Shown here: positions 31,402 through 36,303 of the stretch, one piece after another
Layout: the number at the start of each line of letters is the position of its first letter
Numbering within the stretch: the stretch's first letter is position 1
Assembly (NCBI RefSeq): GCF_900100345.1
Contig: NZ_FMTT01000054.1
Coordinates: forward strand, 1-36,303
From: Paenibacillus tianmuensis
GTDB lineage: Bacteria; Bacillota; Bacilli; Paenibacillales; NBRC-103111
DNA: 36,303 nt
Direction: 5' to 3'
The notes under the pieces: model-generated
Databases searched by the model: none
Seen by the model: only the letters and a program-made list of their open reading frames with translations
What the model was told of the DNA's origin: nothing
Position numbers and translations under genes: made by a program

Positions 31402-33150
31402 ATGGAACCGACGTTTGAAGCGGGAGGCGGGTCGCGCCGCAAAAAAAGAAAGACGACCTTTGTCCTGTTGTTTTTTGCCCTCCTATGTGGTCTTAGTTTA
31501 GGTGCTTACTTATGGATCAAGTATGTCCCGAATTGGCAGCATGAGCAGCCTGACTTTAAAGGCAACCCCAAACCGATCTTCTCCGAAGGCAGTATGCTGG
31601 GCCAACCCGCTGTTGGGCAGAAGGAAAGCTTGAAGCTTCCGTTCGACATTGTGAAGGGACGGATCGATCCGACGCTGGTTTATGAGAAAGCGAGCGAATC
31701 GACGATCATTACGACGCAAAACAAAGTGATCCGGCTTCGCACCAGCCAGTTGACCGGGATGGTCAACGAAAAGTCGTTTACGCTCAAATTCCCGCTTGAG
31801 AAGTCAAGCGGTATTTTATACCTGCCGATCGATCCGCTGAAAGAATTATATAAGATCGACTTGCGGGAATCGCCGGATACGGGGGCCGTCTTGCTGTTTA
31901 AGGAAGGCGAGACGATTCGGTGGTACAAGACGATGACCATTCCGGATAAACCTGATAAAACGATTGCCATGCGGCGGGATCCGACGATCAAAGCTCCGAT
32001 TTATGCGGATTTGAAGCAGGGAGAGAGCTTGATCGTATGGGGCGAGGAAGGCGAATGGTACCGGGTGCAGCAGACGAACGGCTATATGGGATATATCCGC
32101 AAGGATCAGTTGGTTGCCGACCGGGACGAAGTGATCCCGAAGAAAGATCCTGAGCCTCCGTTCGCGGCTAAAAAGCCTATCAGCGGCAAAATCAATATGA
32201 CTTGGGAGCAGGTCGTGACGAAAAATCCGGACACCGCCAAAATTCCCGACATGCCGGGACTGGATGTGGTCAGTCCGACGTGGTTCCATCTGGAGGACGG
32301 CGAGGGCAATCTGAAAAACTTGGCCGATCCTGCCTATGTCAAATGGGCTCACGACAGAGGATACCAAGTTTGGGGGCTATTCAGCAACGGCTTCGAGCAG
32401 AAACGGACGACCCAAGCGCTCTCCACTTACGACAAACGCATGAAAATGATCAAGCAGCTGCTTGCCTTTGCGCAGATCTATTCGCTGCAAGGAATCAATA
32501 TCGACTTCGAGAACGTGAATTTAAAAGACAAGCAAAACTTGGTTCAATTCGTCCGGGAAATGTCGCCGCTCATGCATGAGCAAGGCCTCGTCGTTTCCAT
32601 GGATGTCACCGCCAAATCGAGCAGCGAGGCATGGTCCAAGTTTTACGACCGGAAAGCGCTGATCCAGTCGCTCGATTATATGATGCTGATGGCTTATGAC
32701 GAGCACTGGGCGAGCAGTCCGAAGGCCGGTTCCGTCGCTTCGCTGCCGTGGGTGGAGAAGTCGATTTCCGACCTGCTGACTGAAGAGCAGATCCCGCCGT
32801 TCAAGCTGATTCTTAGCATTCCTTTCTATACGCGGGTATGGACCGAAACGAAAAAGAACGGCAAAACCAATGTAAGCTCGAAAGCCGTGTTTATGGATAT
32901 GCCCCAGCGCATCATCAAGGAGAAACAGCTTACCCCTGTATTTTCCCCAGAAACGGGACAAAATTACATCGAATATACGGAAGCGGGCAAGCTCAACAAA
33001 ATTTGGATCGAAGACGAAACGTCGGTGAAGGCGCGCATCGAGCTCGTGAAAAAGTACGATTTGGCCGGCGTCGCATCGTGGCGGAGAGGATTCGAGAATC
33101 CCGATGCGTGGAACTGGATCAGTGCGTCACTGGAAGCTCCGAGAAAATAA
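31402..33150 (+). CDS. Membrane-anchored GH18-like glycoside hydrolase with SH3-like domain
   Basis: 582 residues from ATG 31402 (GGGAGTG upstream); the longer frame runs through the terminator. Basic RRKKRK, then one helix at about 17-38 (TTFVLLFFALLCGLSLGAYLW), so extracellular. Residues 60-190 form a beta-rich stalk domain, about 200-250 an SH3-type module (PIYADLKQGESLIVWGEEGE, WYRVQQTNGYMGYI). Residues 270-575 are a GH18 barrel with GINIDFENV giving Glu370, LDYMMLMAYDEHW, KLILSIPFYTRVW and GVASWRRGFE. Similar proteins (YaaH/YdhD, SleL type) act on peptidoglycan in spores. A cell-wall or spore-cortex glucosaminidase is likely. It sits between perR and ygzB. Confidence 0.9.
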   Translation: MEPTFEAGGGSRRKKRKTTFVLLFFALLCGLSLGAYLWIKYVPNWQHEQPDFKGNPKPIFSEGSMLGQPAVGQKESLKLPFDIVKGRIDPTLVYEKASESTIITTQNKVIRLRTSQLTGMVNEKSFTLKFPLEKSSGILYLPIDPLKELYKIDLRESPDTGAVLLFKEGETIRWYKTMTIPDKPDKTIAMRRDPTIKAPIYADLKQGESLIVWGEEGEWYRVQQTNGYMGYIRKDQLVADRDEVIPKKDPEPPFAAKKPISGKINMTWEQVVTKNPDTAKIPDMPGLDVVSPTWFHLEDGEGNLKNLADPAYVKWAHDRGYQVWGLFSNGFEQKRTTQALSTYDKRMKMIKQLLAFAQIYSLQGINIDFENVNLKDKQNLVQFVREMSPLMHEQGLVVSMDVTAKSSSEAWSKFYDRKALIQSLDYMMLMAYDEHWASSPKAGSVASLPWVEKSISDLLTEEQIPPFKLILSIPFYTRVWTETKKNGKTNVSSKAVFMDMPQRIIKEKQLTPVFSPETGQNYIEYTEAGKLNKIWIEDETSVKARIELVKKYDLAGVASWRRGFENPDAWNWISASLEAPRK

Positions 33151-33161
33151 CGATCAATAGC

Positions 33162-33212
33162 AAAATAAACCGGCTTGCCATCGAACGATAAATGGCAGAG
33201 CCGGTTTATTTT
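33162..33212. terminator. Bidirectional terminator between convergent genes
   Basis: AAAATAAACCGGCT (33162-33175) is exactly complementary to AGCCGGTTTATTTT (33199-33212), with CCAT/ATGG pairing inside. A- and T-rich flanks let it serve the GH18 gene and ygzB. Confidence 0.88.
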
Positions 33213-33220
33213 ATGGCGAG

Positions 33221-33607
33221 TTACGGAGAAGTCGTTTCCCCGGCTTGATGCGTCGTCGGGTTTGCTCCCGAATCGGTGGCCGGAGCATGTTTCGGGTCAA
33301 GCGTCAGAATCGTTTTGCAGAACATGCAGCGGTCCGTTTTCCCCAGCATCTTGGTTGGTTTTCCGCATTCCGGACATTCGATCACCGTAGCGCTGGTCGA
33401 CATCATGCCCGCGGCAAAATAAATTCCCATGCTTACCAGCATGGCAATGGCCCCGATGACCATACATACGGCCGCAAGCATACGGCCAGCGGACCCCCAT
33501 TCGAAGACGATCCCGGCAAGTCCGAGGATCATCAGAAGCATTCCGCCCATGGTCAGCAGGAGCCCCCACAGCCGGAATTCATTTACTTTACTTGACTTGA
33601 ATCTCAT
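33221..33607 (-). CDS. ygzB: YgzB-family zinc-ribbon membrane protein (DUF2614)
   Basis: 128 residues from ATG 33605-33607; the longer frame from 33694 adds no recognisable sequence. Residues 10-65 hold two membrane helices (WGLLLTMGGMLLMILGLAG, AAVCMVIGAIAMLVSMGIYF). Then STSATVIECPECGKPTKMLGK and DRCMFCKTILTLDP give two CxxC knuckles of a zinc ribbon, closely like Bacillus YgzB. Function unknown. Its place beside perR is conserved with Bacillus subtilis, although here it is turned to the minus strand and separated from perR by the GH18 gene. Confidence 0.88.
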   Translation of the reverse strand: MRFKSSKVNEFRLWGLLLTMGGMLLMILGLAGIVFEWGSAGRMLAAVCMVIGAIAMLVSMGIYFAAGMMSTSATVIECPECGKPTKMLGKTDRCMFCKTILTLDPKHAPATDSGANPTTHQAGETTSP

Positions 33608-33731
33608 GTCTTTCACTTCTTTCTTGTAAGAATTGTGAGTGTCGTCACAAAAGAATGCAGGAAACGGCGGCTTCATGTAGAAATAACTATTCATGAAGAA
33701 CGCATGTGGCTATCGTCAGGAGGCTTTCGCG

Positions 33732-34607
33732 ATGGATTCCTTAAAAGCATATTGGGTGGAAAGGCTCCGTCAAGACGAGTCCGTTATCAGCGTAGCGGCC
33801 ATCGACAATCCTTCTTTGTTCTCGGCTGTCACCGACGGATTCGACATTGTGCTTTTGGTTGTCAGCAACAATAACGAACACGCTCATCAACAAGTTCATT
33901 ATATAAAAGACAACCGCCGTATACAAGAAAGATGGATATGCCCGGATACTCTGGATGAACTGATTTTGCGCGGCGAGTATCGCAATATTATTTATTGGAT
34001 CTTAAAAGGGGAGATACTTTTGGATCGGGATATGTATTTGGAGACCCTGCGGCATAAAGTGCTTGAGTTCCCTCTTCCGCTGAGAGAGCACAAGCTGCTG
34101 ATCGAGTTCTCCAAATTTTTGCGATGCTATTCGCAAAGTAAGGAATACATCTTAGACGAGCATTTGCTCGATGCATACAACAATATATTGGAGGCGCTGC
34201 ACCATTGGGCGCGAATCGTCATTATCGAATCCGGCAATCATCCGGAGGTAACCGTTTGGCGGCAGGTGAAGACGATCAATCCCGGCGTGTACAAGCTGTA
34301 CGAGGAGCTGACGTTAAGTAAAGAGACGTTAAAACAGCGCGTTCAACTGGTGCTGCTGGCCAGCGAATTTTCCGTCATGTCCAAGATGGAGCGCTGCTGC
34401 AAGCCGCTGATCGAACTGCTTGCCAGCCGCGAGGAAGCTTGGAGTCTTCAGGAGCTGCAGCAGCAGCCTGAGCTGGCGGACATTAAAGCGGATCTCCCGC
34501 TGCTCTTGAATAAGCTGGTTAAAAAATCGTTGGCTAAAGAAATCGTCTTTACCCATGACCCGGAACTATCGGTGCTGGAGATGCGGTATAAGGATGTCAA
34601 AAACTGA
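33732..34607 (+). CDS. ygxA: YgxA-like nucleotidyltransferase-fold protein
   Basis: 291 residues from ATG 33732 (GGAGGC eight bases upstream; the longer frame from 33693 is unlikely). N-terminal VERLRQDESVISVAAIDN and GFDIVLLVVSN suggest a remote nucleotidyltransferase-like fold but without the usual G-S and D-x-D catalytic pair, so activity is doubtful. The rest is helical, with FSKFLRCYSQSKEYILDEHLLDAYNNILEALHHWARIVIIE and a winged-helix-like C-terminus (SLQELQQQPELADIKADLPLLLNKLVKKSLAKEIVF). Same place, upstream of an rRNA operon, as in Bacillus subtilis. Confidence 0.88.
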   Translation: MDSLKAYWVERLRQDESVISVAAIDNPSLFSAVTDGFDIVLLVVSNNNEHAHQQVHYIKDNRRIQERWICPDTLDELILRGEYRNIIYWILKGEILLDRDMYLETLRHKVLEFPLPLREHKLLIEFSKFLRCYSQSKEYILDEHLLDAYNNILEALHHWARIVIIESGNHPEVTVWRQVKTINPGVYKLYEELTLSKETLKQRVQLVLLASEFSVMSKMERCCKPLIELLASREEAWSLQELQQQPELADIKADLPLLLNKLVKKSLAKEIVFTHDPELSVLEMRYKDVKN

Positions 34608-34641
34608 CCGTTGTGTTATAATGGATCGGACAATCAAATAG

Positions 34642-34761
34642 CCACTAGGGGAGCTCCGACTTGCAGAGCTGAGAAAAAGAAGCTGTTCTTTGACCCTTGG
34701 AACCTGTTATGAAGTCTGCGTACAGCAGGCATCACTGGATTATACCAGCGTAGGGAAGTGG
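34642..34761 (+). ncRNA. TPP (thi-box) riboswitch
   Basis: From CCACTAGGGGAGC to GTAGGGAAGTGG, with the closing P1 CCAC/GTGG. The conserved GCTGAGA lies at 34666-34672, GACCCTTGGAACCTG follows after an optional stem, and the ACCAGCGTAGGGAAG block closes the element. A slightly long P3-type stem (TGCGTACAGCAGGCA) sits in the middle. It binds thiamine pyrophosphate and controls thiS-thiG through the terminator that follows. Confidence 0.96.
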
Positions 34762-34805
34762 ACGAATGCCAGCAAACTGCATATGAAGTATGCAGACAAC
34801 ATTCG

Positions 34806-34833
34806 GCCGGCCCGCCTGCGGGTTGGCTTTTTT
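34806..34833 (+). terminator. Riboswitch expression-platform terminator
   Basis: GCCGGCCCG (34806-34814) pairs with CGGGTTGGC (34819-34827) with two wobbles, then six T. It precedes the thiS ribosome binding site and is expected to form when TPP is bound. Confidence 0.85.
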
Positions 34834-34867
34834 GCTTTTATCGGCAAAACGGCTGGAGGTGATAAGG

Positions 34868-35068
34868 ATGCGATTGACTGTGAACGGGGAACTGAGGGAA
34901 GTGAACAACGCGGCTACCGTAGCCGAACTGCTCTCGGCGTTTAAACTGGACAATAAAATTTTGGTTGTCGAATTAAACCGGGAAATTATTGACCGCACCC
35001 GGTATGAGGAAGCCCGGCTGAACGATGGCGACCAGATCGAAATCGTTCATTTTGTCGGCGGGGGCTGA
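34868..35068 (+). CDS. thiS: Sulfur carrier protein ThiS
   Basis: 66 residues from ATG 34868 after GGAGGTG; the upstream part of the frame overlaps the riboswitch platform. Ubiquitin-like fold with MRLTVNGELREV, LSAFKLDNKILVVELNREII, ARLNDGDQIEIVHFVGGG. The C-terminal Gly-Gly is carboxy-activated and thiolated to deliver sulfur for the thiazole ring. First gene of a two-gene operon. Confidence 0.95.
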   Translation: MRLTVNGELREVNNAATVAELLSAFKLDNKILVVELNREIIDRTRYEEARLNDGDQIEIVHFVGGG

Positions 35069-35097
35069 ATAAAATTTATGTTGAAGGAGCTACCAGC

Positions 35098-35871
35098 ATG
35101 AGCGACACGTTAAAAATCGGACCTTACGAATTTCATTCCCGGCTGCTGCTCGGGACGGGGAAGTTTTCGGACTTGAAGATTCAAGATCAGGCCGTTCAGG
35201 CTTCGGATGCGGAAGTATTGACTTTTGCCATCCGCCGTCTGCCGATCGACAACCCGGATGCGCCTAACTTTTTGGAAACGGTAGATTTGAAAAAGTTCAC
35301 GCTGCTTCCGAATACGGCCGGCGCCTATACCGTAGAGGAAGCTGTGCGCATTGCGCGCCTGGCCAAAGCTTCCGGGCTTTGCGATATGATCAAAGTAGAA
35401 GTGATCGGAGATCCGAAAACGCTGCTTCCCGATCCGGTAGGAACGCTGGAGGCGACGAAAATTTTAGTAGAGGAAGGCTTTATCGTATTACCTTATACTT
35501 CGGATGACCCGATATTGGCTCGCAAGCTGCAGGAAGCGGGAGCAGCGGCCGTTATGCCCGGAGCATCGCCGATTGGTTCCGGTCAAGGGATCGTTAACCC
35601 GAATAATTTGCGTTTTATTATCGAGGAAGCCAAAGTTCCGATTATCGTCGATGCAGGCATTGGCGGTCCTGCGGATGCTGCCTTAGCTATGGAGCTTGGC
35701 GCGGATGGCGTACTGTTGAATACGGCTGTCGCCGGTGCGCAGGACCCCGTTCTGATGGCCGAAGCGTTCAAGCTGGCTGTGGTCGCGGGGCGCAAAGGCT
35801 TCTTGGCGGGCCGCATCCCCAAAAAGCGCTATGCGTCTGCCAGCAGCCCCGTCGAAGGCATGATAGAGTAG
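35098..35871 (+). CDS. thiG: Thiazole synthase ThiG
   Basis: 257 residues, ATG 35098 after AAGGAG. Barrel enzyme joining dehydroglycine, the ThiS thiocarboxylate and deoxyxylulose phosphate into the thiazole of thiamine. Markers: SRLLLGTGKFSD, Lys99 in DMIKVEVIGD (Schiff base), LLPDPVGTLEATKILVEEGF, VMPGASPIGSGQGIVNP and VDAGIGGPADAALAMELGADGVLLNTAVAGAQDP. ThiF and ThiO, its usual partners, are not in the window and must be encoded elsewhere. A terminator follows. Confidence 0.96.
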   Translation: MSDTLKIGPYEFHSRLLLGTGKFSDLKIQDQAVQASDAEVLTFAIRRLPIDNPDAPNFLETVDLKKFTLLPNTAGAYTVEEAVRIARLAKASGLCDMIKVEVIGDPKTLLPDPVGTLEATKILVEEGFIVLPYTSDDPILARKLQEAGAAAVMPGASPIGSGQGIVNPNNLRFIIEEAKVPIIVDAGIGGPADAALAMELGADGVLLNTAVAGAQDPVLMAEAFKLAVVAGRKGFLAGRIPKKRYASASSPVEGMIE

Positions 35872-35887
35872 TAGAGTGTTGTTATCG

Positions 35888-35918
35888 TCCGGCTGCTTTC
35901 GAGCGGCCGGATATTTTT
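35888..35918 (+). terminator. Intrinsic terminator of thiSG
   Basis: TCCGGC-t-GCT pairs with AGC-g-GCCGGA around a TTCG loop; TATTTTTATT follows. Confidence 0.85.
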
Positions 35919-35932
35919 ATTTATTTTAAGGG

Positions 35933-35962
35933 TTGACTTTCAAACTTAAGATGTGTTAAATT
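35933..35962 (+). promoter_or_regulatory. rRNA operon promoter P1
   Basis: TTGACT (35933-35938), 18-base spacer, TAAATT (35957-35962). The start region contains TCGCCGCTAAA (35968-35978), which recurs after P2. Preceded by the thiG terminator. Confidence 0.7.
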
Positions 35963-36037
35963 AAATCTCGCCGCTAAAAACGGCTGCCTTTAAAAACTTA
36001 ATCAAGCAGCTTTAAAAAAATGGTTTTAAAAAAATGC

Positions 36038-36067
36038 TTGCATTAAAATAGGTAAATGTGATATATT
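36038..36067 (+). promoter_or_regulatory. rRNA operon promoter P2 with A/T-rich upstream element
   Basis: TTGCAT (36038-36043), 18-base spacer, TATATT (36062-36067). Upstream 36012-36035 is nearly all A and T (TTTAAAAAAA and TTTTAAAAAAA), like an UP element contacted by the polymerase alpha subunit. The copy TCGCCGCTAAA (36075-36085) follows. Confidence 0.75.
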
Positions 36068-36234
36068 ATAAAAGTCGCCGCTAAACGAGGTGACAACAAC
36101 CAACAAAGCTTGAAATGCTTGACAGTATGGGTTTTGTTGGGGGATTGCCCTTTGAAAACTGAACATTGAGTGAGTGTCATAAAGAGAATGAAAATTCTCG
36201 TCAGTAGTAAATTTTGAGCTTTATCAGCTTTTCT
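36068..36234 (+). ncRNA. rRNA leader with processing stem and boxA-like antitermination site
   Basis: CCAACAAA (36100-36107) pairs with TTTGTTGG (36133-36140). TGCCCTTTGAAAACT (36146-36160) resembles the boxA element of Bacillus rRNA leaders (consensus around TCTTTGAAAACT), which recruits Nus factors. Further short stems near 36186-36232 probably belong to 16S processing. Confidence 0.65.
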
Positions 36235-36303
36235 TTAATGGAGAGTTTGATCCTGGCTCAGGACGAACGCTGGCGGCGTGCCTAATACATGCAAGTCGAG
36301 CGG
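36235..36303 (+). rRNA. 16S ribosomal RNA, 5' end (runs off right edge)
   Basis: The universal AGAGTTTGATCCTGGCTCAG begins at 36242 (E. coli position 8), so position 1 lies near 36235. GACGAACGCTGGCGGCGTGC and CTAATACATGCAAGTCGAGC follow, as in Firmicutes. Only about 69 bases are in the window. Confidence 0.97.

Overview
The window looks like chromosomal DNA of a spore-forming Gram-positive of the Paenibacillus/Cohnella type. This is inferred from strong AGGAGG-like ribosome binding sites, frequent GTG/TTG starts, a by-eye GC-rich codon usage, gatCAB encoded as one operon, PerR, YgzB and YgxA homologues followed by an rRNA operon (in Bacillus subtilis perR, ygzB and ygxA also lie just before rrnD), and many U-tailed hairpin terminators. 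No species can be named from sequence alone.

Layout. 1-1.0 kb: transposon debris. A partial IS1634-type transposase runs off the left edge and appears to have inserted into a decayed second transposase. 1.1-2.5 kb: small uncharacterised genes plus a strikingly structured intergenic stretch. 2.6-5.8 kb: an esterase and a secreted modular chitinase. 5.9-9.2 kb (minus strand): a UgpB/UgpA/UgpE-type sugar ABC importer without its own ATPase; the first permease has a likely one-base frameshift near its N-terminus. 9.3-18.7 kb: a Tad/Flp-type secretion or pilus locus. It opens with a leader carrying an operator-like palindrome and an intrinsic terminator, then a Ser/Thr kinase fused to a P-loop-like domain, CpaB-, CpaE-, CpaF-, TadB- and TadC-like proteins, four tandem tiny single-membrane-segment peptides and two TadE-like proteins. 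18.7-24.7 kb: an M24 aminopeptidase, a frameshifted YfiT/DinB gene, an IDEAL-like small protein and the gatCAB amidotransferase operon. 24.7-27.8 kb: a GNAT acetyltransferase, a 560-residue orphan of possible carbohydrate-active fold and an MgtC-like membrane protein. 27.8-30.8 kb: an ECF sigma factor, its zinc-finger anti-sigma factor, a TM2-like membrane protein and a DUF4097 repeat protein, probably an envelope-stress operon. 30.8-34.6 kb: perR, a membrane-anchored GH18-like protein, ygzB and ygxA. 34.6-35.9 kb: a TPP riboswitch controlling thiS-thiG. 35.9-36.3 kb: tandem rRNA promoters, a leader with a boxA-like element, and the first ~69 nt of a 16S rRNA gene.

How the genes work together. 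The Tad locus is the most distinctive system. The kinase fusion at its head, a regulated-looking leader and a conserved family of 46-58-residue peptides placed where the major pilin would be expected suggest a phospho-regulated surface appendage or secretion apparatus of unusual composition; no prepilin peptidase or classical Flp pilin is present in the window. The other modules are mostly housekeeping (gatCAB, thiamine, rRNA) or environmental (chitin use, sugar uptake, peroxide and envelope stress).
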